Assembly: GCF_040370365.1 (NCBI RefSeq)
Contig: NZ_BAABWQ010000001.1
Coordinates: forward strand, 310,001 to 374,000
DNA length: 64,000 nt
Direction: 5' to 3'
DNA from: Shimia sp040370365
Lineage (GTDB): Bacteria > Pseudomonadota > Alphaproteobacteria > Rhodobacterales > Rhodobacteraceae
The notes under the pieces are model-generated. The model was not told the DNA's origin, made no database searches, and saw only the letters and a list, made by a program, of their open reading frames with translations. Both the position numbers and the translations under genes were made by a program. This document shows, in pieces, positions 53,405-62,904 of this stretch (positions within the stretch are counted from its first letter, which is position 1; each line of letters starts with the position of its first letter).

Positions 53405-53965
53405 ATGAACAACCTCACACGACGCGGCTTTGCGTTGACCGGCCTTGCAGCGGTAGGTGTCACTGCAGCATGTGGCAACGGTGTCGGATCAAACGGCGCA
53501 ACAGAAATTGATGCTCGCGTGGATGCCACGCTGGCTTACCTTTACAACGAATATCCCAACACGGTGGATTTGCGAAATAAGGCCACTGGCGTACTGGTCA
53601 TGCCACTGATCACCGAAGCTGGCTTTGGCTTTGGCGGCGGCTACGGCCGCGGTGCCCTGCGGGTAAATGACACCACTGTGGACTACTATTCCGCCACCAA
53701 AGGCAGCGTCGGTTTTCAGATTGGCGCGCAACAGCACGCACATGTGTTGTTCTTCATGACCGAGGGCGCATTGGGTGAGTTCCGTCGCTCCAACGGTTGG
53801 GCCGCGGGCGCAGGTGTCGAATATGTCGTCGCAAACGAAGGCGGCGACCTGAGCGCTGAAACAACCAACCTTTTGGCACCAGTGATTGCTGTGGTCTTTG
53901 GTCAAGCCGGGCTTAAAATCGGCGCGACACTGGAAGGTATCAAATACTCGCGCATCATTCCCTAA
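53405..53965 (+). CDS. Exported SYLF/YSC84-domain protein
   Basis: A 186-residue protein. The N-terminus MNNLTRRGFALTGLAAVGVTAACG is both a twin-arginine-like signal and a lipobox (VTAAC), so it is likely a lipoprotein. The remainder has the SYLF pattern: GVLVMPLITEAGFGFGGGYG, GSVGFQIGAQQHAHVLFFMT, WAAGAGVEYVV and VIAVVFGQAGLKIGATLEG. SYLF domains bind phosphoinositides in eukaryotes; the bacterial role is unclear. The alpha/beta hydrolase gene starts three bases after its stop. Confidence 0.88.
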   Translation: MNNLTRRGFALTGLAAVGVTAACGNGVGSNGATEIDARVDATLAYLYNEYPNTVDLRNKATGVLVMPLITEAGFGFGGGYGRGALRVNDTTVDYYSATKGSVGFQIGAQQHAHVLFFMTEGALGEFRRSNGWAAGAGVEYVVANEGGDLSAETTNLLAPVIAVVFGQAGLKIGATLEGIKYSRIIP

Positions 53966-53968
53966 GGG

Positions 53969-54772
53969 ATGCGGTCCTTCCCGGACATCGTTTACGTCGA
54001 GCGTAAGGAAGGCCTCCTTGCGCTCGATTTGTTTTTGCCCACAAGCATGGCGCCCACTGCTTTGATTGTCTTTGTCCATGGTGGCGGATTTGCGAAAGGC
54101 AGTCGAAAGTCGGAGTTTGCCACCTCCTTGGCTGAGCGCTTGGCGACACATGGGCTGGCGACAGCGGCTGTTGGCTATCGGCTGAATGCGGGCGCCTCCC
54201 TTCCGCGATCCCAAAAACAGGCAGTGCGTGCCAACCGAAGTCGCGCCTTTGAAGCAGGTGTAAATCTGCGCCCAAGGCTGATTGGTCCACGGTTTGAGGC
54301 TGCCCGCCAAGACATCGGAACCGCGCTCACATTTCTTCGGACATCTTCTGTTCCAGAAGAACTCATCGGGCTCAATATCGGCATGATCGGCGTGTCTGCA
54401 GGCGGCATCGCAGGGCTTGCACTTGTGCATTCTCCCGACAATCTGCCGCGCTATGATGGCCCGATCTGCCTGATCACACTTGGCGCGGCTTTGGTCCACC
54501 CTTGGGCTATTCGCAAAACGGCGGCGCCCTGCCTGATGCTCCACAGCGCCCAAGACAGGGTCATCTCGCCAAAGAACAATGACATCTTGCGCCCCTTCAT
54601 TGCAAAATCCGGAGCGCCAATTTCTCAACACACCTGCTCCAGACGTGGGCACAACGCACCGATGGCAGCCTTAATGCAGGACGACGCCCCAGATGGGACG
54701 CCGTATTGGAACAGTGCATTGGATCTTTTTGAGATGACCGGCTTACTTAATCAAGGGCCCGCAAGCGTTTGA
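53969..54772 (+). CDS. Alpha/beta hydrolase
   Basis: A 267-residue esterase-like enzyme. Oxyanion motif VHGGGFAKGS, nucleophile elbow IGVSAGGIAG (Ser), Asp in SAQDRVISP and His in RRGHNAP complete a triad. Features recall carboxylesterase and HSL-type lipases; substrate unknown. No signal peptide. The start lies three bases after the SYLF gene and lacks its own ribosome site, so translational coupling is likely. The last 26 bases overlap the convergent dehydrogenase gene. Confidence 0.85.
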   Translation: MRSFPDIVYVERKEGLLALDLFLPTSMAPTALIVFVHGGGFAKGSRKSEFATSLAERLATHGLATAAVGYRLNAGASLPRSQKQAVRANRSRAFEAGVNLRPRLIGPRFEAARQDIGTALTFLRTSSVPEELIGLNIGMIGVSAGGIAGLALVHSPDNLPRYDGPICLITLGAALVHPWAIRKTAAPCLMLHSAQDRVISPKNNDILRPFIAKSGAPISQHTCSRRGHNAPMAALMQDDAPDGTPYWNSALDLFEMTGLLNQGPASV

Positions 54773-55619
54773 TAAGGCTCGATGTATCCCAACGGCCTCC
54801 GCCAATTTTCTGTACGTCTTTGTAGAACTGATCCACCAACGCCGTCACTGGCAGGCTTGCGCCAATCTCGTCTCCAGTGGAAAGCACAATGCCAAGATCC
54901 TTACGCATCCAATCCACCGCAAAACCATAATCAAATTTGTCATCAATCATGGTCTCATACCGGTTGTTCATCTGCCAGCTGCCCGCAGCGCCCCCTGCAA
55001 TCACATCGACAACCGCCCGGCCATCCAGCCCCGCCTTCTCAGCAAAGTGCAGCCCTTCGGACAACCCCTGCACCAATCCGGCAATGCAAATCTGGTTCAC
55101 CATTTTGGTCAATTGCCCCGCGCCGCTTTCACCCAGCCGTTTGATGGAACGACCATAGGCCTGCATTATCGGCTCGGCCGCATCATAGGCCGATTGATCA
55201 CCACCACACATGATAGACAGGACACCGTTTTCGGCCCCCGCCTGACCGCCAGACACCGGCGCATCCACAAAGGCAATGCCACCTTCGCTACCGGCGGCAT
55301 ATAGCTCCGCCGTGACCTTGGCAGATACCGTCGTGTGATCCACAAACGTCGCCCCTGCGTGCATGCCAGCAAACGCCCCATCAGCACCCAGACACACCGA
55401 CCGCAAATCATCATCGTTGCCAACACAACACATGACAAACTCTGCACCCGCAGCCGCCGCTTTGGGGGTGGCGGCAAATGCGCCGCCATATTCTTCAACC
55501 CAGCCCTTTGCTTTGGCCTCGGTGCGATTGTAAACCGTCACCTCATGGCCCTGTTTTGCAAGATACCCTGCCATCGGGTATCCCATCACACCCAAGCCCA
55601 AAAATGCTACTTTTGCCAT
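54747..55619 (-). CDS. 3-hydroxyisobutyrate-dehydrogenase-like oxidoreductase
   Basis: A 290-residue beta-hydroxyacid dehydrogenase. The NAD(P)-binding motif is FLGLGVMGYPMAGYL, substrate loop DAPVSGGQAGAENGVLSIM (in parts), and catalytic Lys in GQLTKMVNQI near residue 175. The family includes 3-hydroxyisobutyrate, tartronate-semialdehyde and GLYR1-type succinic semialdehyde reductases, so the true substrate is not certain. The gene is divergent from the penicillin acylase gene and ends inside the hydrolase gene on the opposite strand. Confidence 0.9.
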   Translation of the reverse strand: MAKVAFLGLGVMGYPMAGYLAKQGHEVTVYNRTEAKAKGWVEEYGGAFAATPKAAAAGAEFVMCCVGNDDDLRSVCLGADGAFAGMHAGATFVDHTTVSAKVTAELYAAGSEGGIAFVDAPVSGGQAGAENGVLSIMCGGDQSAYDAAEPIMQAYGRSIKRLGESGAGQLTKMVNQICIAGLVQGLSEGLHFAEKAGLDGRAVVDVIAGGAAGSWQMNNRYETMIDDKFDYGFAVDWMRKDLGIVLSTGDEIGASLPVTALVDQFYKDVQKIGGGRWDTSSLIKRLRALD

Positions 55620-55700
55620 CGGCTTTCCCCTGTCTCACATTCGTCGTAATACTTGTCTCGCCTGCGCAAGTATAAGGCAAGGACAATCAGAGGCAGACCC

Positions 55701-58172
55701 ATGGCAGTATTTATTCAATGGCTTTTGCGGCTTGCCAGTGGCTTGGTGATTCTTGTCGTTTTGGCGGTGATGCTGATCTATTTCCTCGCCTCGCGCAGCT
55801 TGCCCACCTACGATAAGACGTTTGCCGCCGCCGGGATATCCGCCCCCTTAGAAATTGTGCGCAACAATGCCAATGTGCCCCACATCTTTGGCGAAAATGA
55901 CGAAGACGTCTATTTTGGGCTTGGCTATGCACACGCGCAGGATCGCCTTTGGCAAATGCTCACAATGCGGCGCACCGCACAGGGCCGTCTGTCTGAGGTA
56001 TTTGGCCCCCGCACTTTAGACGTCGACAAACTCATGCGGCGATTCGACATCGCCGGGGCCGCGCGCCAGTCTGTATCCGCACAGGACCCTGAGATCCTTG
56101 TGTCTTTGAAAGCGTACGCCCGCGGCGTCAACGCCCGGATCGACGAGGTGAACAGCGAAGCGTTGGGACGCGGCGCGCCAGAGTTGTTCCTGTTCAAACA
56201 GGCCTTTGCTCCCTGGCAGCCCGCCGATTCCATCGCGTTACAGAAGTTGATGGCCTTACAATTGACCGGACAACTTCAATCCGAAGTGCTGCGCGCACGC
56301 ACGTCTTTGGCGATCCCCAATCCCGACCGTCTGCGCGACATTTTACCAGACGCGCCGGGCACAGGTCTCGCTGCACTTCCTGAATACGCCAGCCTTGTTC
56401 CCGGCACACCGCGCTTTGCAAAGACGGAGCCACTGCCACAAAGCCCCTTGTCGCCCTTTTCTCCGCCCGCTCTGACAGGTGCGTCCAACGCATGGGCCGC
56501 AGCACCCAACCGCAGCGCCTCGGGCGGCACATTGCTGGCCAATGACCCACACCTTGGGCTGACGGCCCCCGCAGTCTGGTATCTCGCCCGCCTGGAACTC
56601 TCCACCGGCGGCGTGATCGGCGCGACCATTCCCGGCATTCCCGCCGTTCTATCTGGGCGCAGCGACACGCTTGGATGGGGGGTTACAGCCGCCTATGTCG
56701 ATGACCAAGATCTCTTTATCGAAGAGCTCGATACAGAAGATAGAACTCGTTACAAAACACCCGATGGATACTCAAAATTCGTAACACGAAAGTCCATCAT
56801 CAAAATCAAAGACGAAGAGCCGATCACTCTAACCTTGCGTTGGACAGAAAACGGCCCCGTGCTTCCCGGGTCGGACTTCAATCTGGGCGCAATCACACCA
56901 CCGGGCCACGTCGCAGCCCTCAGCTGGACGGCGCTCAGCCCGAATGATCGCTCCACCAGCGCCTTAATGGGGTTGATGCGCGCCGGCTCCATTGAGAAAG
57001 CCATTGCGGCCACCAGCGGCCACGTTGCCCCCGGCCTCACTCTGACGTTGGCGGATCAGGAGAATATTGCACTCAAACTTATTGGGGCAGTGCCACGCCG
57101 CGATGCACGTCACCAAAGCCAAGGGCGCCTGCCCTCGCTTGGATGGCGGACCGAGAACCGTTGGCAAGGGGTGTACGACAGTGCCACAAACCCGTCGTTT
57201 GTCCAACCCGTTGGCGGCATCGTGGGCAACACCAACAACAAGCTGGCAGACAGGCCCTTTCCGATGCACATCTCCCACCTTTGGGGTGACAGCCAGCGCA
57301 TTCAGAGATGGCAACGCCTTATGCAAAACCGTCGCGTGCACACGCGTGACAGCTTCATCGAGGCGCAACTTGACACGGTAAGTTTCTCAGCGCGGGCGCT
57401 TCTGCCCCTGATCGGCGCTGACCTGTGGTTCACCGGCGAAGCCGCAGCGGATGGCACCCGCGACCGACAACGCCAGCGCGCACTGTCTCTTCTGGCTGAG
57501 TGGAACGGTGAAATGAACGAACACATGCCCGAACCCCTGATCTACGCAGCCTGGGTGCGCGCACTGCAAGACCGCCTGATCCGTGACGAGCTTGGGCCAT
57601 TGGCCGATGAATTCACCCATGTTGAGCCCCTGTTTATCGAACGTGTGTTCCGCAACGTCGAAGGCGCAGGCGTTTGGTGCAACGTGCGTCAGAGCGCGCG
57701 GGAAGAAACCTGCTCTGAAATGGCACGTTTGGCGTTGGATGACGCCTTGCTGTCGATTGAAGAACGCTACGGCCGTCAACTGGAGGCTTTGCGCTGGGGA
57801 GATGTACATCAAGCGACCCATGATCATCAGGTTCTGGGCGCTGTTCCCGTGCTGCGCTACTTTGTGAACATCCGCCAATCTACCTCTGGTGGCGACAACA
57901 CTTTGCAGCGGGGCAAAACCGCTGGATCGGGTCCCAACCCTTTCCTGAATGTACATGCTGCGGGCTATCGGGGAGTCTATGATTTCGCAGATCCAGACAG
58001 CTCGGTGTTTGTCATTTCGACGGGCCAATCCGGCCACTTCTTGTCGCGCTTTTACGACGATATGGCGCAACTTTGGAGACGCGGCGAATACATCCCGATG
58101 TCATTGGACACCGAGCTCGCCCATGCCGCAGCGGTGGGCGTCACCCATATCCATCCCCGCACCGCCCAATAA
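55701..58172 (+). CDS. Penicillin acylase family Ntn-hydrolase
   Basis: An 823-residue precursor with an N-terminal membrane segment at about 4-30. The alpha chain contains GYAHAQDRLWQMLTMRRTAQGRLSE (in parts). The beta chain should begin at the Ser in ASNAW (about residue 262), the autocatalytic nucleophile, followed by NRSASGGTLLANDPHLGL. The residue before the cleavage Ser is Ala, where Gly is usual. Substrates in this family range from beta-lactams to acyl-homoserine lactones, so a quorum-quenching role is possible but unproven. AGAGG lies seven bases before the ATG. Confidence 0.88.
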   Translation: MAVFIQWLLRLASGLVILVVLAVMLIYFLASRSLPTYDKTFAAAGISAPLEIVRNNANVPHIFGENDEDVYFGLGYAHAQDRLWQMLTMRRTAQGRLSEVFGPRTLDVDKLMRRFDIAGAARQSVSAQDPEILVSLKAYARGVNARIDEVNSEALGRGAPELFLFKQAFAPWQPADSIALQKLMALQLTGQLQSEVLRARTSLAIPNPDRLRDILPDAPGTGLAALPEYASLVPGTPRFAKTEPLPQSPLSPFSPPALTGASNAWAAAPNRSASGGTLLANDPHLGLTAPAVWYLARLELSTGGVIGATIPGIPAVLSGRSDTLGWGVTAAYVDDQDLFIEELDTEDRTRYKTPDGYSKFVTRKSIIKIKDEEPITLTLRWTENGPVLPGSDFNLGAITPPGHVAALSWTALSPNDRSTSALMGLMRAGSIEKAIAATSGHVAPGLTLTLADQENIALKLIGAVPRRDARHQSQGRLPSLGWRTENRWQGVYDSATNPSFVQPVGGIVGNTNNKLADRPFPMHISHLWGDSQRIQRWQRLMQNRRVHTRDSFIEAQLDTVSFSARALLPLIGADLWFTGEAAADGTRDRQRQRALSLLAEWNGEMNEHMPEPLIYAAWVRALQDRLIRDELGPLADEFTHVEPLFIERVFRNVEGAGVWCNVRQSAREETCSEMARLALDDALLSIEERYGRQLEALRWGDVHQATHDHQVLGAVPVLRYFVNIRQSTSGGDNTLQRGKTAGSGPNPFLNVHAAGYRGVYDFADPDSSVFVISTGQSGHFLSRFYDDMAQLWRRGEYIPMSLDTELAHAAAVGVTHIHPRTAQ

Positions 58173-58197
58173 AAAACCGCACCAGAACTGGTGCGGT
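58171..58197 (-). terminator. hflX terminator
   Basis: ACCGCACCAG and CTGGTGCGGT form a perfect ten-pair stem with a two-base gap. Reading the minus strand, TTTTTT follows, about 40 bases after the hflX stop. The same stem abuts the stop of the convergent acylase gene. Confidence 0.9.
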
Positions 58198-58236
58198 CTA
58201 AGACGTTTTAGCAGTGTTCGCGTTCTGCGCGGTGGT

Positions 58237-59511
58237 CTAGAGCGATTCAAATTGTGCCCGCTGTTTTGCGGACCACAGCACAGTGATTTCAAACCCCTCT
58301 TCGGTCTGAGCTTCGTCCTCAACGACACCTTCTTTGAACAGCCAAGCGCGGCCTTTGCCATCCGCGAACGACAAGCTTAGCGTTTCGCGGGATTTCTCAC
58401 TCGCCAACGCCTGCGCTATGGCCGCAAACATCTCGTCCAAGCCCTGACCACTCACAGCGGAGACCGCGTGGATCGCCTCTTCCCGGTCCGCCTTTGCCAC
58501 CATCGCGTCGCGATCATCAGGCTCCAACAAATCGATCTTGTTCCAAACTTCGATCTGCGGCGTGTCCTCACTCATTCCTAAGGTTTCAAGAATGGTGCGC
58601 ACATCTTCGGCTTGGTGCTCCGTTTCTGGATGCGCAATGTCACGCACATGCAGGACAAGATCCGCGGCCAAGACCTCTTCCAAGGTTGCGCGGAACGAAG
58701 CCACCAACTGTGTGGGCAAATCACTGATAAATCCCACGGTGTCTGACAGGATCACTTCGGGACCGTTGTTGGGCAGCTCAACGGCGCGCATGGTCGGGTC
58801 CAGCGTGGCAAACAACATGTCTTTTGCCATCACATCTGCCCCTGTCACACGGTTAAACAGTGTGGATTTACCGGCGTTGGTATAGCCAACCAATGCCACA
58901 ATCGGGAATGGCACCTTCGCACGTGCCTTGCGATGCAATTCTCGGGTTTTCACAACCTTCGACAATTGACGACGCAGGCGAACAAGTTGGTCATCAATGG
59001 CGCGGCGGTCAGCCTCGATCTGGGTTTCACCAGGACCACCAACAAAGCCAAGACCCCCCCGTTGCCGCTCAAGGTGGGTCCATGCCCGCACCAAACGCGT
59101 CCGTTGATAAGACAACGCCGCCATTTCGACCTGCAGCACCCCTTCACGGGTGCGCGCACGATCGGAGAATATCTCTAGGATCAACCCGGTCCGGTCCAGA
59201 AGCTTTACCTTCCATTCTTTCTCAAGGTTGCGCTGTTGCACCGGGGTGACCGGCCCATCAATCAAGACCAATTCTACATCATTGGCCTGAAACAGCGCTT
59301 TGAGTTCTTGGATTTTGCCAGTGCCGAACAACGCCGCTGGCTGAGCTTTGGACAAACGCACGATGTTTGAACCCACAACCTCCAGTTCCGGCAGTGCTAC
59401 AGCAAGAGAAACAGCCTCTTCCAACGCGAAAGAGGCCTCACGCCGTTGGTCGGCGCCAGAAATATCGGGATGCAGGACCCAAGCGCGGGTGACCTGCCTG
59501 TCATGCTCCAT
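58237..59511 (-). CDS. hflX: Ribosome-associated GTPase HflX
   Basis: A 424-residue GTPase. The N-terminal HflX domain has SKAQPAALFGTGKIQEL and VLIDGPVTPVQQRNLEKEW (in parts); the G domain has G1 GYTNAGKSTLF, switch region DPTMRAVELPN, G3 DTVGFISDLP, G4 WNKIDL. It splits stalled ribosomes under stress. Its ATG overlaps the hfq stop as TGATG; a TTG one codon earlier is less likely. The order hfq-hflX is conserved in proteobacteria. Confidence 0.96.
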   Translation of the reverse strand: MEHDRQVTRAWVLHPDISGADQRREASFALEEAVSLAVALPELEVVGSNIVRLSKAQPAALFGTGKIQELKALFQANDVELVLIDGPVTPVQQRNLEKEWKVKLLDRTGLILEIFSDRARTREGVLQVEMAALSYQRTRLVRAWTHLERQRGGLGFVGGPGETQIEADRRAIDDQLVRLRRQLSKVVKTRELHRKARAKVPFPIVALVGYTNAGKSTLFNRVTGADVMAKDMLFATLDPTMRAVELPNNGPEVILSDTVGFISDLPTQLVASFRATLEEVLAADLVLHVRDIAHPETEHQAEDVRTILETLGMSEDTPQIEVWNKIDLLEPDDRDAMVAKADREEAIHAVSAVSGQGLDEMFAAIAQALASEKSRETLSLSFADGKGRAWLFKEGVVEDEAQTEEGFEITVLWSAKQRAQFESL

Positions 59512-59750
59512 CAAGAGGCGTCTTCACCTTCATAAAGGGAGATCGGCTGGGCCGGCATAATGGTCGAAATCGCGTGCTTGTACACAAGTTGGCTCTGGCC
59601 ATCGCGGCGCAGCAACACACAAAAATTGTCAAACCAGGTGATAACACCTTGCAACTTTACACCATTGATCAAAAAAATAGTCACCGGAACTTTGGTTTTC
59701 CGGACGTGATTTAAAAATGCATCTTGGAGATTCTGTCGATCCGAAGCCAT
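59511..59750 (-). CDS. hfq: RNA chaperone Hfq
   Basis: A 79-residue Sm-like protein forming a hexameric ring. Sm1 appears as FLINGVKLQGVITWFDNFCVLL (in parts) and Sm2 as YKHAISTI. The start MASDRQNLQDAFLN agrees with alphaproteobacterial Hfq. It promotes sRNA-mRNA pairing and works with RNase E, encoded elsewhere in this window. It is coupled to hflX. Confidence 0.97.
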   Translation of the reverse strand: MASDRQNLQDAFLNHVRKTKVPVTIFLINGVKLQGVITWFDNFCVLLRRDGQSQLVYKHAISTIMPAQPISLYEGEDAS

Positions 59751-59872
59751 GTTGCGCTTGCCTTTGTTCTTGTTCGTGCATCGGGTAGTCGTGCGGACAG
59801 AGTATGGAACGCACCTCAATGACTTACCAGCCTAAAATGTTAAGTCTTTGGTCACCCTTTGTCCCAACCGCA

Positions 59873-61393
59873 TCATTTCTGCCACAAATCAGGTGAAATC
59901 AGCGCGATGATGGCCAAGGCCTCCAATCGACCGACGATCATGGCGATGCAAAGTATGATCTTTTCACCAAATCCCAAGGACGAAATAGCGATTGGAAATT
60001 CCCCTGCAACTTGCGTCAGTGGTCCGGTGGTTGTCAGCGCGGAAATTGCCAAGATCAAAGCCTCTTGAAACGTGTTTCCCATCAATGCAAGCAGCGTCGC
60101 AATCACCGCCAAGGATAAGGCAAAGAGCATAAAGAAAACCCAAGCAATCACAGCACCACGCCGCCGAATACCCTGCGCACCTGCCCGACGGCGGCCCAAA
60201 ACAACATTGGGATGCACCAGACGCTCCATTTCACCAAGCCCTTGAAGATAAAGCGCATATACCCGCAACAATTTGACCCCTCCGGCGGTGGTCGCAACCC
60301 CGCCGCCAACCATGGCCAAAGCCAATAAGATCAAACCCGGCGTTTTGAGCCCACTCCAGTCGCGCGCAACCTGCCATTCCGTGCTCTCAAATCCGGTGGT
60401 GGTCAGAAAACTCATAACGGTAAATATCCCGCCCCAAGCGGCCCGGATCGCAGCGGCAGGATCTCGCAGCGTGTTTTCATCCAAGGCGCCAAACCAGTGA
60501 CGCGCAAACAACATCGTCGACACACCACAGACGATCAAAAGCCCCAATCGCAACTCGGGATCTTCCCACAGATTGTTGCGCCGCACGGCGCCGGTGTCAG
60601 AACTGAATGTGCCACGTGATAGGGCAAACAACAGGAACAGAAAGATCACCATTTCACCAGCCACACCAGAATTGGCATTGGCCACCCCGCCAACCCCTGA
60701 AATGCCACTGGTAGACATGGTCGACATGGCATGCATCAGCGCAACAGTCGGTTGGTCACCCAACACCAACAACATCACCCAAAGCGCAAAAGTGAGGCCA
60801 ATGTAGATGGGCAACAGCGCCTGCGCAGCGCGGCTCCATCTTTTCATCGGACGCGCACGTTGCATCTGGCCCTTATTGTTACTGATTTGTCCGGGCTCCC
60901 CCAAAGCGGTAACCTCAAAGCCCCCCAAACTCAGCGGTGCCAGCACCGCCGCCGCCGCGATCCACATCAGAAGACCACCCAGCCAGCCCACCATCCCACG
61001 CCACAAATGCACCGGGTCCGCGAGCATGGACGCGGGCTCAAAAATGGTCATACCTGTGGTTGTCAGGCAGCTGACCATCTCAAAATAAACATCCAGAAAC
61101 GGCACAACATCCAGCGTTTCATACACAGGTATTGCCAAAATCGCGGGCAGGATCGCCACAGCAAAAAACAGCGCTTTCAGATTGTCGATGGTCTTTGAAC
61201 GCCGCTGAGTGCCTTCAATGGCAACCGCAATCAACGCACAGACAAACAACACCAATGTGCCTGAGTAGAAAAACATCCTCGCAACAAAATGCTCGCCCTG
61301 CCCGCTGGCAACAACGGCTGGAACAAGCATCATCAGCCCTGAAATCAGGACCATCTGTACAAGCAATGGGATGCGCGACAAGCTCAGCTTCAT
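59873..61393 (-). CDS. trkH: Potassium uptake protein TrkH
   Basis: A 506-residue membrane channel subunit of the Trk/Ktr/HKT superfamily. Four pore repeats are expected; the selectivity-like sequences SCLTTTGMTIFEPASML, MSTMSTSGISGVGG, FLTTTGFESTEW and SALTTTGPLTQVAG are all visible. With the TrkA protein it brings in K+. Three bases separate it from trkA upstream, one operon. The arrangement beside ntrX and hfq is typical of Rhodobacterales. Confidence 0.96.
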   Translation of the reverse strand: MKLSLSRIPLLVQMVLISGLMMLVPAVVASGQGEHFVARMFFYSGTLVLFVCALIAVAIEGTQRRSKTIDNLKALFFAVAILPAILAIPVYETLDVVPFLDVYFEMVSCLTTTGMTIFEPASMLADPVHLWRGMVGWLGGLLMWIAAAAVLAPLSLGGFEVTALGEPGQISNNKGQMQRARPMKRWSRAAQALLPIYIGLTFALWVMLLVLGDQPTVALMHAMSTMSTSGISGVGGVANANSGVAGEMVIFLFLLFALSRGTFSSDTGAVRRNNLWEDPELRLGLLIVCGVSTMLFARHWFGALDENTLRDPAAAIRAAWGGIFTVMSFLTTTGFESTEWQVARDWSGLKTPGLILLALAMVGGGVATTAGGVKLLRVYALYLQGLGEMERLVHPNVVLGRRRAGAQGIRRRGAVIAWVFFMLFALSLAVIATLLALMGNTFQEALILAISALTTTGPLTQVAGEFPIAISSLGFGEKIILCIAMIVGRLEALAIIALISPDLWQK

Positions 61394-61396
61394 GGC

Positions 61397-62773
61397 TTAG
61401 AAAAAGTCGATGGAGACCTGCAACAGCTGCTCTACCCGCGGCACATCCGCAGTCAGCGCAAACAGTACAATCACATCGCCTTCGTCAATCCGTGTGCCGC
61501 CCTTAGGTTTCACAACCTCTTTGCCTTTTTGGATGGCCCCAATCAGCACGCCTTCTGGGAAATCCACGTCACGCACCATCTGGCCCGCGATCGGCGAGGT
61601 CGACAGCACCTCAGCCTCAATGATTTCAGCCTCTGTATCACCTACCGAATAAACTTCGCGTACACGCCCGTGGCGGATGTGACGCAGAATAGAGCTCACC
61701 GTGGTGGCGCGCGGATTGATGAAAGCATCAATGCCCAAGGGCTGCATCAACGGGGCCAGCGTGGGATCATTGATCAGCGCGATTGTCAGCGGACAGCCAC
61801 TCGATTTTGACCTAACGGAGGCCAACATGTTGGTTTTATCGTCATCCGTAACTGCCAAAACAGCATCTGCACGATCGACACCAGCCTCGGCGAGCAACGC
61901 CGCATCCATCCCATCACCATTGAGCACAATGGTGCGTTCCAACGCTTCTGCTGCGATCTCAGCCACGCGCCGGTCTCGCTCAATGATTTTGGTACGAATT
62001 CGACTTGCGCTGTTCTCCAGACGTTGCGCCACCATCAGACCGACGTTGCCACCCCCAACAATCACAGCTCGTTCTTGTTTGTTCTGCGGCTTACCGAACA
62101 CTTCCATTGTCCGGTTTACGTCTTCGATAAAGGTGAACACATAGATTTCGTCACCAACAAACAGCTGATCCCCGGGCTCAGGCGCAAACAAGGTGCCACC
62201 ACGGCGCACACCAACCACCACAGCACTCAGGGTCGAAAACAGATCCGTCAATTGCCGCAACGGCGTGTTCACAACCGGGCACTCTTCATCCAGTTGCAGC
62301 CCCAGCATCTGAACCTTGCCTTTCAGAAAGGTCTCCGCATCAAAGGCCCGCGGCGCGGTCAGCCTTTTGATGGCCGCATCCGCAACTTCGCGCTCCGGAG
62401 AAATCACCACATCAATCGGCATGTGATCGCGCCGGTACAAATCCGAATACAGCACATCCAGATAAGACTGACTGCGCAAACGGGCGATTTTGCGGGGGAC
62501 TGAAAACACCGAGTGCGCCACCTGACAGGTCACCATATTGACCTCGTCTGAATAGGTGGCTGCAATCACCATATCCGCATCACGCGCGCCCGCCCGATCA
62601 AGCACATCAGGGTAGCTTGCGAACCCAGAAATACCTTGCACGTCAAGCGTATCCGTCGCGCGGCGCACCAAATCAGGGTTGTTGTCCACAACAGTAACGT
62701 CGTTGTTTTCGCCCGACAAATGGCGCGCAATTTGCCATCCGACCTGACCGGCCCCACAGATAATGACCTTCAT
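61397..62773 (-). CDS. trkA: Trk system K+ uptake regulator TrkA
   Basis: A 458-residue cytoplasmic protein with two RCK pairs: first NAD-binding site IICGAGQVGWQIARHLSG at the N-terminus, second AVIVGGGNVGLMVAQRLE near residue 238, each followed by a TrkA-C domain. It gates TrkH in response to nucleotides. It is upstream of trkH in the same operon and divergent from a lipoprotein gene. Confidence 0.96.
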   Translation of the reverse strand: MKVIICGAGQVGWQIARHLSGENNDVTVVDNNPDLVRRATDTLDVQGISGFASYPDVLDRAGARDADMVIAATYSDEVNMVTCQVAHSVFSVPRKIARLRSQSYLDVLYSDLYRRDHMPIDVVISPEREVADAAIKRLTAPRAFDAETFLKGKVQMLGLQLDEECPVVNTPLRQLTDLFSTLSAVVVGVRRGGTLFAPEPGDQLFVGDEIYVFTFIEDVNRTMEVFGKPQNKQERAVIVGGGNVGLMVAQRLENSASRIRTKIIERDRRVAEIAAEALERTIVLNGDGMDAALLAEAGVDRADAVLAVTDDDKTNMLASVRSKSSGCPLTIALINDPTLAPLMQPLGIDAFINPRATTVSSILRHIRHGRVREVYSVGDTEAEIIEAEVLSTSPIAGQMVRDVDFPEGVLIGAIQKGKEVVKPKGGTRIDEGDVIVLFALTADVPRVEQLLQVSIDFF

Positions 62774-62904
62774 GTGCTTCCCTCATGGGTTTCGATCTCA
62801 GGCATGCCAGAAGGGGAAGATGAGGTCAATTGTAACCATTGACCCGCCCGGACATTCAGGCTTTCATTGTGAATGGTTTCAAACAGTTGACGTAAGGGTT
62901 TTTG

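Noticed and set aside
53489..54652. A 387-codon open frame on the minus strand
   Set aside because: Antisense to the SYLF and alpha/beta hydrolase genes; no family features and poor start.
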